The notes beneath the pieces were generated by a model. The model was given only the letters and a program-made list of their open reading frames with translations, ran no database searches and was not told the DNA's origin. The position numbers and the translations under genes are program-made. Shown in pieces: positions 1 through 7,441 of a stretch of 64,000 nucleotides of DNA. Within the stretch, counting starts at the first letter, position 1. Each line of letters opens with the position of its first letter. The DNA lies in the NCBI GenBank assembly GCA_035281745.1, contig DATEDI010000014.1:1-64000 (forward strand), written 5' to 3'. This DNA comes from 66-474 sp035281745 (GTDB lineage Bacteria; Pseudomonadota; Gammaproteobacteria; Xanthomonadales; Rhodanobacteraceae).

Positions 1-45
1 CGCGAACGCTTCGGGGATGGGAAAAAACCCTGACCGCCACGCTTC

Positions 46-143
46 GTCATTCTGGCGCAAGCCGGAATCCAGTGACTTTTTCGCGATTATCCGAAATGCG
101 CGACGCTGACTCCCGAACATCGCTTCGCGATTCTGGGATGACG
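46..143. repeat. Palindromic intergenic repeat, family C (copy 1)
   Basis: The ends form an inverted pair (GTCATTCTGG at the left, TCTGGGATGAC at the right), and the interior carries the same CCAGTGACTTTT and TCGCTTCGCGATT modules seen near 17.2, 45.5 and 52.1 kb. It fills most of the gap before the first gene. The rest of 1-249 shows no gene that I can support. Confidence 0.7.
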
Positions 144-249
144 AACGAACCAAACGCCTCCCGAGGATTGGCCGGAATCGTCGGAACACAGTCCGTCACA
201 CGTGGCCGACAATCACGACAATGCGCACTCCTTCCATCGGGAGTGCGCC

Positions 250-1254
250 ATGAAAACATTCGTTCTTGCCGCCGTGTGGGCGATGCTGCCGGTGCTCGGC
301 GTTGCCGCTTCGAAACCGCCCACCAACGGCATGATCAAGGTCGCATTCGCGATCAGCAAGCACGTCAACGTGATGGACATCGCGGGCCCATGGGAAGTCT
401 TCGCGGACACTTCGCTGAAGGACGCGAAGGGCAAGGACATTGCGCCGTATCAGTTGTACACCGTGGCTGCGAGCAAGGCGCCGCTGCACAGTGCCGGCGC
501 GAATCATCCCGGTCTCACGATAACGCCGGATTACGACTTCGCCGATGTGCCGACGCCGGACATCGTCGTGGTGCCCGCGCAACACGGCAGCCCGGAACTG
601 GAAACGTGGCTGAAGAAAATCCACGCGCAGCACGTCACGATCATGTCCGTTTGCACCGGCGCCTTCAAGCTCGCCCAAGCCGGGCTGCTGGATGGAAAGG
701 CGGCCACGACGCATCACTGGTACTTCGGCAATTTCGCGCGCGATTTCCCGAACGTGAAGCTGGTGAAGGACGTGCGTTACGTGCAGGCCGATCCGGTCAC
801 CTTCACGGCCGGCGGGCTCACCTCGGGCGTCGATCTTGCGCTGCACATGGTGGCCGAGCGCTTCGGGCAGGATGTCGCGCAGCAGACCGCGAACTTCATG
901 GAATACCTGGGCACCGGCTGGAAATCCAATCACGGCATCGCGGCGCTGGATTTGCCGGTGACACGCCAGGACTGGACCGGCCAGATCGACGGCAAACTCT
1001 TCATGAAGCTGCACATGATCACCTACGGTGCCAGCCCGACTTTCACCGTCGATATTCCGTCGCAGAACGTCAAGGACGTGCCGGTGACCCCAAACCAGCA
1101 AGGCATGCATGTGCGCTTCGACATCGCGATTCCGGGACACGCCGCCACGGTTGCCGGCATGATTGATAACGCTCGCGAAACCTTTGTTGGCACCTTTACC
1201 CAGAATGGCAAGTCCGAGCCACTGACCTTGAAGCTGGTTCACCTGGCACACTGA
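250..1254 (+). CDS. Exported DJ-1/PfpI-family (class I amidotransferase-like) protein
   Basis: A 334-residue protein starting MKTFVLAAVWAMLPV, a typical Sec signal peptide ending near AASK, so it should work outside the cytoplasm. Residues about 30-230 form a DJ-1/PfpI fold, with the DIAGPWEVF motif that is common in ThiJ/AraC-regulator-like members and the nucleophile elbow SVCTGAF, placing the candidate catalytic cysteine at Cys135. About 100 extra residues follow the domain and match nothing I recognise. The ATG at 250 was chosen over an in-frame upstream start because a GGGAG ribosome site precedes it and the signal peptide then begins correctly. The next two genes also encode exported proteins at short spacing (23 and 21 bases), which suggests one operon. 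Substrate unknown. Confidence 0.85.
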   Translation: MKTFVLAAVWAMLPVLGVAASKPPTNGMIKVAFAISKHVNVMDIAGPWEVFADTSLKDAKGKDIAPYQLYTVAASKAPLHSAGANHPGLTITPDYDFADVPTPDIVVVPAQHGSPELETWLKKIHAQHVTIMSVCTGAFKLAQAGLLDGKAATTHHWYFGNFARDFPNVKLVKDVRYVQADPVTFTAGGLTSGVDLALHMVAERFGQDVAQQTANFMEYLGTGWKSNHGIAALDLPVTRQDWTGQIDGKLFMKLHMITYGASPTFTVDIPSQNVKDVPVTPNQQGMHVRFDIAIPGHAATVAGMIDNARETFVGTFTQNGKSEPLTLKLVHLAH

Positions 1255-1277
1255 GCCACCACAGGAACACGCTGACC

Positions 1278-2138
1278 ATGAAACGCTTTCGTTACTTGAT
1301 GCCCGCCTTCCTGCTGGTCACCACTGCGGCCAACGCTGTCGTCATTCGCAGCGACGTTCCGGACTCCAAATACCGGGTGCCCGCGAACGTGTTGCCTGCG
1401 CTGGCGGACCTGCCCATGGAGGCCCACGGAACCCTGATCGCGAAGCGCTGGGTGCTCACGGCTGCACACGCCGTGCAGATGATGCTGGCCATGCCCGAAC
1501 ATCGTTACGTGACCATCGCCGGCAAGCGCAGGGCGGTCGCGCGCATCATCGTCTACCCGGATTTCCCGAAAAGCTGGACACAGTGGAACCAGCTGCTCAA
1601 ACACATGAAGACGGAGGATCCATCAGCGTGGATAGCAGGCTTCGAATCGTATCGGGCCGCAATGCACGACATCGCACTGCTGGAACTGGCAGACCCTGTC
1701 GATGACGTCGAGCCGGTTAAGCTCTACCGCCGCACGGACGAGAACGGACGCGTGGTCGAGATTTTCGGCAAAGGTGCGACCGGGAACAGTTCGACCGGAG
1801 CCTCCCCGGATGCACCGCACCGAACCCAGCTGCGCCGCGCGTACAACCGGATCGTGGCAGCAAAGAACCAGTGGATCTACTACAAGTTCGACTGTGGCAG
1901 CGCGGCCCTGCCGTTGGAGGGCATGATGGCCAGTGGCGACAGCGGCGGGCCTGTCCTGATCGACGATCACGGCACGTGGAAGCTGGCCGGCATCGCCCAA
2001 GGCTCGAACGGAACGAAGTCGGACCTGCTGGCCATGCGCGCCGGAGCCTTTCGCTGGGGCGCCTGCGGACAGGAATTGTCCAGCACGCGCGTTTCCTTTT
2101 ACGCGCGCTGGATCAACAAGACCATCGCGAAGCCTTGA
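1278..2138 (+). CDS. Secreted trypsin-like (S1) serine protease
   Basis: A 286-residue protein with a signal peptide (residues 1-20, ending TAANA) and a chymotrypsin-fold protease domain. The catalytic triad is visible: His64 in LTAAHAV, Asp131 in MHDIALLELADPV and Ser222 in SGDSGGPVL. Cysteines near GACGQ and FDCGS could form a disulfide. It begins 23 bases after the DJ-1-like gene and is followed after 21 bases by an NTF2-like secreted protein, so co-transcription is likely. Family knowledge predicts a periplasmic or extracellular endopeptidase; the substrate cannot be inferred. It is not DegP/HtrA, because there is no PDZ domain. Confidence 0.88.
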   Translation: MKRFRYLMPAFLLVTTAANAVVIRSDVPDSKYRVPANVLPALADLPMEAHGTLIAKRWVLTAAHAVQMMLAMPEHRYVTIAGKRRAVARIIVYPDFPKSWTQWNQLLKHMKTEDPSAWIAGFESYRAAMHDIALLELADPVDDVEPVKLYRRTDENGRVVEIFGKGATGNSSTGASPDAPHRTQLRRAYNRIVAAKNQWIYYKFDCGSAALPLEGMMASGDSGGPVLIDDHGTWKLAGIAQGSNGTKSDLLAMRAGAFRWGACGQELSSTRVSFYARWINKTIAKP

Positions 2139-2159
2139 ACACCCACCGGGGAAACCGCC

Positions 2160-2657
2160 ATGAAGCCACTCGCCACGCTTGCCTGCATCGTAGCCGTCGC
2201 GGCCGTTTCCGCATCGGGCGCCGCAGCGAAGCCGGATACAGGCGATTCGCCAGGTCGGCAGGCTTTGTTCGATACCGTCTCCAAGCTGGATGCCGATCTC
2301 TTCGGTACCTTCAACCACTGCGCCTCGCCGGACCAATTGCAGAAGCACGCCAGCTACTTCGCGCCAAACGTGGAATTTTACCATGACAAGGGTGGCGTCA
2401 CGTGGTCGCGGCGTGACTACATCACCAACACCAAAAACAATGTTTGCGGAAAATTTCGCCGCGAACTCATCACGGACAGCCTGCAAGTCTTTCCGATCAA
2501 GGACTACGGTGCGATCGAACAGGGCAGGCAGAAGTTCTGCTGGCTGAAATCGGGGAAGTGTTTTGGCGAAGCCCAGTTCCTGATCCTCTGGCACCATCTG
2601 GATAACCGTTGGGTGGTCACGCGCGTATTCAGCTACGGACATCACGCGACCGAGTGA
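2160..2657 (+). CDS. Exported NTF2-like / DUF4440-type protein
   Basis: A 165-residue protein with a signal peptide (MKPLATLACIVAVAAVSASG, cleavage near AAAK). The remainder has the look of a SnoaL/DUF4440 NTF2-like fold: an N-terminal helix with DADLFGTFN, then YFAPNVEFYHDKGG, and a C-terminal strand pair ending LDNRWVVTRVFSYGHH. Two cysteines (CASP and KFCW) and a third near SGKCFG are present. NTF2-like proteins may be small-molecule binders or enzymes, and nothing here tells which. It ends the small operon of exported proteins; ffh follows after 62 bases. Confidence 0.75.
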   Translation: MKPLATLACIVAVAAVSASGAAAKPDTGDSPGRQALFDTVSKLDADLFGTFNHCASPDQLQKHASYFAPNVEFYHDKGGVTWSRRDYITNTKNNVCGKFRRELITDSLQVFPIKDYGAIEQGRQKFCWLKSGKCFGEAQFLILWHHLDNRWVVTRVFSYGHHATE

Positions 2658-2719
2658 CACCGCCTCGGCGCGGGAAACGAACCCGCTACAATGCGTCGTT
2701 TCGAATTTCACCTGCCGCC

Positions 2720-4090
2720 ATGTTCGACAACCTGACTCAACGCCTTTCCACGACCGTCCAGCGATTGACCGGGCGCGGGCGCCTGACCGAGGAAAACATC
2801 CGCGAAGCGCTGCGCGAAGTGCGTGTCGCATTGTTGGAAGCCGACGTCGCGCTGCCGGTGGTGCAGGCGCTGATCGAGCGCATCAAGGTGCGCGCGGTCG
2901 GGCAAGAGGTGCTGAAGTCGCTGACGCCGGGGCAGGCGCTCATCAAGGTCGTGCGCGACGAGCTGACCGCGGTGATGGGTACCGCCAACGCGTCGCTGCA
3001 TCTCGCCGCGACGCCGCCCGCGGTGGTGCTGATGGCGGGCCTGCAGGGCGCGGGCAAGACCACCACGGTCGCGAAGCTCGCCAGGCACCTGATCGGCCAG
3101 AAGAAGAAGGTGATGGTGGTGTCGGCCGACGTGTATCGTCCGGCCGCGATCGAACAGTTGCAGACGCTGGCCGGGCAGGTCGGCGCGGGTTTCGTGCCGT
3201 CGCAAGTCGGGCAGAAGCCGATCGCGATCGTCAAATCGGCGGTCGATGCCGCACGGCGCGAAGTCGCCGATGTGCTGATCGTCGATACCGCCGGCCGCAC
3301 CTCGATCGACGAGGCCATGATGGCCGAGATCAAGGCGCTGCACGAGGCGGTGAATCCGGTCGAGACGCTGTTCGTGGTCGATTCGATGACCGGCCAGGAT
3401 GCGGCCAATACTGCGAAGGCGTTCGCCGACGCGCTGCCGTTGACCGGCGTGATTCTGACCAAGGTGGATGGCGATGCGCGGGGCGGCGCGGCATTGAGCG
3501 TGCGCTACGTCACCGGCCGGCCGATCAAGTTCCTGGGCGCGGGCGAGAAGCCCGATGCGCTGGAGCCGTTCCATCCGGACCGCATGGCCACGCGCATCCT
3601 CGGCATGGGCGACGTGCTGTCGCTGATCGAGGATGTGCAGCAGAAAACCGATGCCGACAAGGCGGCCAAGCTTGCAGCCAAGGTCGCCAAGGGCAAGCGC
3701 TTCGACTTGAACGACATGAAGGATCAGCTCGACCAGATGCTCAACATGGGCGGGCTGGCGGGGCTGATGGAAAAGCTGCCGGGTGTTTCCTCGCTGCCCG
3801 ACAAGGTGAAGTCGCAGGTCAACGACAAGGAAGTGAAGCGGATGATCGCGATCATCGGCTCGATGACCAGGAAAGAACGCCGACATCCCGGGCTCCTGAA
3901 CGGCTCGCGGCGCGCGCGCGTGGCGCGCGGTTCCGGCACCCAGCCGGCCGACGTCAACCGCCTGTTGAAGCAATACACCCAGATGGAAAAGATGATGGGC
4001 AAGTTCGCGCGCGGCGGGATGAAGGGCCTGATGCGCCAGATGGGTGGCGCGATGAAGGGCATGGGCGGACGCGGATTCCCGGGACACTGA
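2720..4090 (+). CDS. ffh: Signal recognition particle GTPase Ffh
   Basis: A 456-residue SRP54 homologue that binds 4.5S RNA and directs ribosomes making membrane proteins to FtsY. An N-terminal four-helix N domain is followed by the G domain, with P-loop GLQGAGKTT (about residues 106-114), DTAGR and TKVDGDARGG. The methionine-rich M domain is at the C-terminus, ending MKGMGGRGFPGH. The segment TRKERRHPGLLNGSRRARVARGSG is the RNA-binding helix-turn-helix. I used the ATG at 2720 (MFDNLTQRLS), the conserved family start. It heads the rpsP-rimM-trmD-rplS group but is separated from it by a palindromic repeat. Confidence 0.98.
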   Translation: MFDNLTQRLSTTVQRLTGRGRLTEENIREALREVRVALLEADVALPVVQALIERIKVRAVGQEVLKSLTPGQALIKVVRDELTAVMGTANASLHLAATPPAVVLMAGLQGAGKTTTVAKLARHLIGQKKKVMVVSADVYRPAAIEQLQTLAGQVGAGFVPSQVGQKPIAIVKSAVDAARREVADVLIVDTAGRTSIDEAMMAEIKALHEAVNPVETLFVVDSMTGQDAANTAKAFADALPLTGVILTKVDGDARGGAALSVRYVTGRPIKFLGAGEKPDALEPFHPDRMATRILGMGDVLSLIEDVQQKTDADKAAKLAAKVAKGKRFDLNDMKDQLDQMLNMGGLAGLMEKLPGVSSLPDKVKSQVNDKEVKRMIAIIGSMTRKERRHPGLLNGSRRARVARGSGTQPADVNRLLKQYTQMEKMMGKFARGGMKGLMRQMGGAMKGMGGRGFPGH

Positions 4091-4107
4091 CGGCAACGGG
4101 TTGCGTT

Positions 4108-4175
4108 GTAGGGCGGGTGACAACCCGCCTTCGGTGCCGCCCACGGCGGGATGCGCTGCGCTACTCCCGCCCTAC
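4108..4175. repeat. Palindromic repeat, family B (copy 1)
   Basis: It starts GTAGGGCGGG and ends CCCGCCCTAC, a perfect 10-base terminal inverted repeat enclosing two further inverted GGCGGG/CCCGCC modules. A second copy in the opposite orientation lies at 57205-57269. It sits between ffh and rpsP and could fold into a stable stem in RNA. Confidence 0.8.
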
Positions 4176-4288
4176 GGATCTGGCAAAATCCCTCGCATTT
4201 CGACGGCTTTCCCCTTACAATTGCGCGTTTCCCGTGCCCGGACGTCGTCTGATCGACCCGCGGCCGTTCCATTCGGAGTCGATAGATC

Positions 4289-4552
4289 ATGGTACGTATT
4301 CGTCTTTCGCGCGCAGGCGCCAAGGGCCGGCCGTTTTACCACGTCGTGGTGACCGACCAGCGCAGCGCCCGTGACGGTCGCAACATCGAGCGTCTGGGTT
4401 ATTTCAACCCGGGTGCCGCCGGCACGCACGACAAGCGTCTGGTGCTGGACGTCGAGAAGTTGAACGCCTGGGTCGCCAAGGGTGCGCAGTGTTCGGACAA
4501 GGTCGCCGCGCTGGCGAAGGAAGCCGGCAAGCAGGCGCAAGAAGCCGCCTGA
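4289..4552 (+). CDS. rpsP: 30S ribosomal protein S16
   Basis: An 87-residue protein with the S16 signature MVRIRLSRAGAKGRPFYHVV near the start, then RDGRNIERLGYFNP. It is part of the small ribosomal subunit body. The length is normal (80-90). The coding region ends five bases before the rimM start, consistent with the conserved rpsP-rimM-trmD-rplS operon. The short alanine-rich tail (KQAQEAA) is variable in the family. Confidence 0.98.
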   Translation: MVRIRLSRAGAKGRPFYHVVVTDQRSARDGRNIERLGYFNPGAAGTHDKRLVLDVEKLNAWVAKGAQCSDKVAALAKEAGKQAQEAA

Positions 4553-4556
4553 TGCG

Positions 4557-5072
4557 ATGAACGACGAGCGGCATGTGCTGCTCGGGCGCATCGTCGGCGT
4601 GCACGGCGTGCGTGGCGCGGTGAAGCTGGAATCGTTCACCGAACCGCGGCTGGCAATCTTCGATTACAAGCCATGGTTGCTCGAAGGCAACGCCGGTCGA
4701 ATCGAGGAAATCGCCGAGGCGCACGGACATGCGCAGGGCAAGGGCATCGTCGCGATGCTGCCCGGCGTGACCGATCGCGATGCGGCCGCGGCATGGATCG
4801 GCGCACGCATCCAGGTTCCGCGCGAGGCGTTGCCGGAACCGGAAGCCGGCGAGTTTTACCAGACGGATCTGGAAGGGCTGCAGGTGGTGAATGAGTCAGG
4901 CGAGGACTTGGGCCGCGTCACTCATATGTTCGACAACGGCGCGCACGATGTGCTGGTGACGCGCGACGAAGCCGGACGCGAACGCCTGATTCCCTACGTG
5001 GTGGATGTTTACGTGAAAGCGGTCGATCTGGATGCAGCGCGCATCATGGTCGACTGGGACAAAGACGATTGA
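4557..5072 (+). CDS. rimM: Ribosome maturation factor RimM
   Basis: A 171-residue protein. The N-terminal RimM beta-barrel begins HVLLGRIVGVHGVRGAVKLESFTE with the family's G-x-hGxxG pattern, and the PRC-barrel-like C-terminal half contains GEFYQTDLEGLQV and RLIPYV, which is the usual landmark. RimM binds S19 and assists 30S head assembly. The ATG at 4557 begins four bases after the rpsP stop. A longer frame upstream runs inside rpsP and was rejected because it lacks similarity. Confidence 0.97.
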   Translation: MNDERHVLLGRIVGVHGVRGAVKLESFTEPRLAIFDYKPWLLEGNAGRIEEIAEAHGHAQGKGIVAMLPGVTDRDAAAAWIGARIQVPREALPEPEAGEFYQTDLEGLQVVNESGEDLGRVTHMFDNGAHDVLVTRDEAGRERLIPYVVDVYVKAVDLDAARIMVDWDKDD

Positions 5073-5099
5073 CCCAAGGACGATTGACCGGGACGACCG

Positions 5100-5873
5100 A
5101 TGCGCTTTGACGTCGTCACACTGTTCCCCGGATTCGTGCAGCAGTGCAGCGGCTTCGGGGTGATCGGCCGGGCAGTCGAACGCGGATTGCTGGAAGTGGC
5201 AGCGTGGAATCCACGCGACTACGCCCAGGGCGGTTATCGCCGGGTCGATGACAGCGTGTGCGGTGGCGGTCCCGGCATGGTGATGCTGATCGAACCGCTG
5301 CGGAAGACGCTGGCAGCGGCGCGGCAGGCGGCGACCGGTCATGCCGAAAAGCCGGCGCCGGTGATTTACCTGAGCCCGCAGGGCAAGCGGCTCACGCAGG
5401 AAAAGGTGCGGCAATTGGCTTCACTGCCGCGGATGATTTTGTTGTGCGGACGCTACGAAGGGATCGACGAGCGCCTGCTGCAACATGAGGTCGACGAGGA
5501 ACTGTCGATCGGCGATTATGTACTGTCGGGCGGCGAACTGGCCGCGGCGGTTCTGATCGACGCGATCGGCAGGTTGCAGGAAGGCGCGTTGGGCGACACG
5601 CAATCCGCGGAGCAGGATTCGTTTTCGGACGGCCTGCTGGATTGCCCGCATTACACCCGGCCGGTCAGCCACGAGTTTGGCGAGGTACCGGCGGTGTTGT
5701 TGTCGGGCGACCACGCGGCGATCCAGCGCTGGCGCCGGATGCAGTCGCTGGGCCGCACCTGGTTGCGTCGGCCGGATCTGCTGGAAAACATGATGTTGGG
5801 CCAAGACGACCAACACTTGCTGGAAGAATTCAAACGGGAACACAAGGGTCACACCCATGAACAAGATCATTGA
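5100..5873 (+). CDS. trmD: tRNA (guanine-37-N1)-methyltransferase TrmD
   Basis: A 257-residue SPOUT methyltransferase that makes m1G37 in tRNAs reading CNN codons and prevents frameshifting. It starts MRFDVVTLFPG, has the VCGGGPGMVM motif, and shows the trefoil-knot signature LCGRYEGIDER followed by SIGDYVLSGGELAA. The C-terminal domain contains the conserved PHYTRP. The 3' end overlaps the rplS start by 17 bases, so translation of L19 is probably coupled to TrmD. Confidence 0.98.
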   Translation: MRFDVVTLFPGFVQQCSGFGVIGRAVERGLLEVAAWNPRDYAQGGYRRVDDSVCGGGPGMVMLIEPLRKTLAAARQAATGHAEKPAPVIYLSPQGKRLTQEKVRQLASLPRMILLCGRYEGIDERLLQHEVDEELSIGDYVLSGGELAAAVLIDAIGRLQEGALGDTQSAEQDSFSDGLLDCPHYTRPVSHEFGEVPAVLLSGDHAAIQRWRRMQSLGRTWLRRPDLLENMMLGQDDQHLLEEFKREHKGHTHEQDH

Positions 5874-6237
5874 ACAATTCGAAACCGCGCAAATGGGCCG
5901 CGAGCTGCCGCCATTCGCCGCGGGCGACACCGTGATCGTCAACGTCAAGGTGAAGGAAGGCAACCGCGAACGCGTGCAGGCGTTCGAGGGCGTGGTCATC
6001 GCGCGCCGCAACCGCGGCCTGCATTCGGCCTTTACCGTGCGCAAGATGTCGCACGGCACCGGCGTGGAGCGCGTGTTCCAGGCCCACAGCCCGGCGATCG
6101 ATTCGGTCGAAGTCAAGCGCAAAGGCAAGGTGCGTGGCGCCAAGCTGTACTTCCTGCGCGGGCTGGAAGGCAAAGCCGCGCGCATCAAGGAAGACCTGGC
6201 TGCGAACAGCAAGCCGGGCGCTTCGCGCGTCAAGTAA
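5857..6237 (+). CDS. rplS: 50S ribosomal protein L19
   Basis: A 126-residue protein with the L19 core: FAAGDTVIVNVKVKEGNRERVQAFEGVVIARRNRG and FTVRKMSHGTGVERVF, then KRKGKVRGAKLYFLR. It contributes to the interface between subunits. The C-terminal tail (KPGASRVK) is slightly longer than in E. coli. It is the last gene of the operon and is followed 25 bases later by a strong intrinsic terminator. Confidence 0.98.
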   Translation: MNKIIEQFETAQMGRELPPFAAGDTVIVNVKVKEGNRERVQAFEGVVIARRNRGLHSAFTVRKMSHGTGVERVFQAHSPAIDSVEVKRKGKVRGAKLYFLRGLEGKAARIKEDLAANSKPGASRVK

Positions 6238-6262
6238 TCCCTTCGGTCTTGTCGTTCAAGCG

Positions 6263-6295
6263 AAGCCGCGCGGAGCGATCCGCGCGGCTTTTGTT
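6263..6295 (+). terminator. Intrinsic terminator of the rpsP-rplS operon
   Basis: A perfect 12-base stem (AAGCCGCGCGGA pairing with TCCGCGCGGCTT), loop GCGA, followed by TTGTTT. It lies just after the rplS stop. Confidence 0.92.
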
Positions 6296-6375
6296 TGCGC
6301 TCTTGACCCGCGACATGAAAAAGCCGCTGCGTGCGCGTATGGTGGAACGGATTGGACTTGCGCGAGGTGCGTGCG

Positions 6376-7254
6376 ATGACTCCTCCCGATGCCGGCCACG
6401 CCGGCACGTTTTTGCTGGGCGGTGAGACGCCGATTCATCGGCTGGGTTTTGGCGCGATGCGCGTAACGGGCGCGGGCGTGTGGGGCGAACCCGAGGATCG
6501 CGTGGCGTGCCTGGCGACCTTGCGGCGCGTTCCGGAACTCGGCGTCAATTTCATCGACACCGCCGATTCCTACGGCCCCACGGTATCCGAACCGATGCTG
6601 CGCGAAACGCTGCATCCGTATCCCGACGACATGGTGATCGCGACCAAGGGCGGGCAGGTGCGACCGGGTCCGAACGAGTGGATTCCGGTCGGCCGCCCGG
6701 AATACCTGGTCCAGCAGGTGCACATGAGCTTGCGCTGGCTAGGCGTGGAGCAGATCGCGCTGTGGCAGTTGCACCGGATCGATCCGAAGGTGCCGCGCGA
6801 TGAACAGTTCGGTGCGATCAAGTCGATGCTGGATGAAGGCCTGATCCGCTACGCGGGTTTGAGCGAAGTCACCATCGAGGAAATCCAGGCGGCCGAAAAG
6901 GTGTTTCCGGTCGCGACCGTGCAGAACCGGTACAGCGCGACGTATCGCGTGTACGAAGACGTGCTCGATTATTGCGAGTCCCGCGGCATCGGATTCATCC
7001 CGTGGTATCCGTTGTCGGGTGGCACGCTTGCCAAACAGGACTCGCCGCTGGCCGAAATCGCGCGGCGCCATCAGGCCAGCCCGACGCAAATCGCGATCGC
7101 ATGGCTGCTGCACCGCAGCCCGGTGGTGCTACCGATTCCGGGAACATCGAAAATCGCACACCTCGAAGAAAACGTGGCGTCCGCGGACATCGAATTGTCC
7201 GACGACGAGTTCGAGGCCTTGGATGGCATCGTGGTCGCTGCACGCAAGCGTTGA
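6376..7254 (+). CDS. Aldo/keto reductase family oxidoreductase
   Basis: A 292-residue (alpha/beta)8-barrel protein. The expected NADPH-dependent catalytic tetrad is visible: Asp and Tyr in FIDTADSYGP, Lys in VIATKGG and His in LWQLHRID. The cofactor-binding end contains VLPIPGTSKIAHLEEN, the phosphate-grip motif of the family. It most resembles the YdbC/PLR-type bacterial subgroup. The substrate is not deducible. The ATG at 6376 was preferred over an in-frame GTG at 6331 because the family core begins shortly afterwards and a GAGGTG ribosome site is present. It converges on the RND pump gene across a palindromic repeat. Confidence 0.9.
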   Translation: MTPPDAGHAGTFLLGGETPIHRLGFGAMRVTGAGVWGEPEDRVACLATLRRVPELGVNFIDTADSYGPTVSEPMLRETLHPYPDDMVIATKGGQVRPGPNEWIPVGRPEYLVQQVHMSLRWLGVEQIALWQLHRIDPKVPRDEQFGAIKSMLDEGLIRYAGLSEVTIEEIQAAEKVFPVATVQNRYSATYRVYEDVLDYCESRGIGFIPWYPLSGGTLAKQDSPLAEIARRHQASPTQIAIAWLLHRSPVVLPIPGTSKIAHLEENVASADIELSDDEFEALDGIVVAARKR

Positions 7255-7317
7255 CGGCCGATCGATCGAACAGGTGGACTCGTTCGCCGCAGAGCATCGC
7301 CGGTTGGGCTGAATTCT

Positions 7318-7410
7318 GTAGGTTGGGCTGACGCCGGATTCATCAGGCGGAAGCCCAACGTTCCACCATGAATGTTGGGCTTCGCGATGAAGCCGCTCAG
7401 TCCAACCTAC
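7318..7410. repeat. Palindromic repeat, family A (copy 1)
   Basis: Starts GTAGGTTGGGCTGACGCCGG and ends CAGTCCAACCTAC, with internal inverted AAGCCCAAC/TGTTGGGCTTC. It lies between two convergent genes (aldo/keto reductase and RND pump) and may act as a bidirectional transcription barrier. A close copy is at 38422-38515 and a diverged one near 35016-35084. Confidence 0.82.
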
Positions 7411-7441
7411 GAGATGAAACCCGCTCAGCCCGCTCCACCCA

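Noticed and set aside
72..1166. Long open frame overlapping the DJ-1-like gene
   Set aside because: It is Arg/Gly/His-rich with no domain and runs through the strongly supported frame of the DJ-1-like gene; typical shadow in GC-rich DNA.
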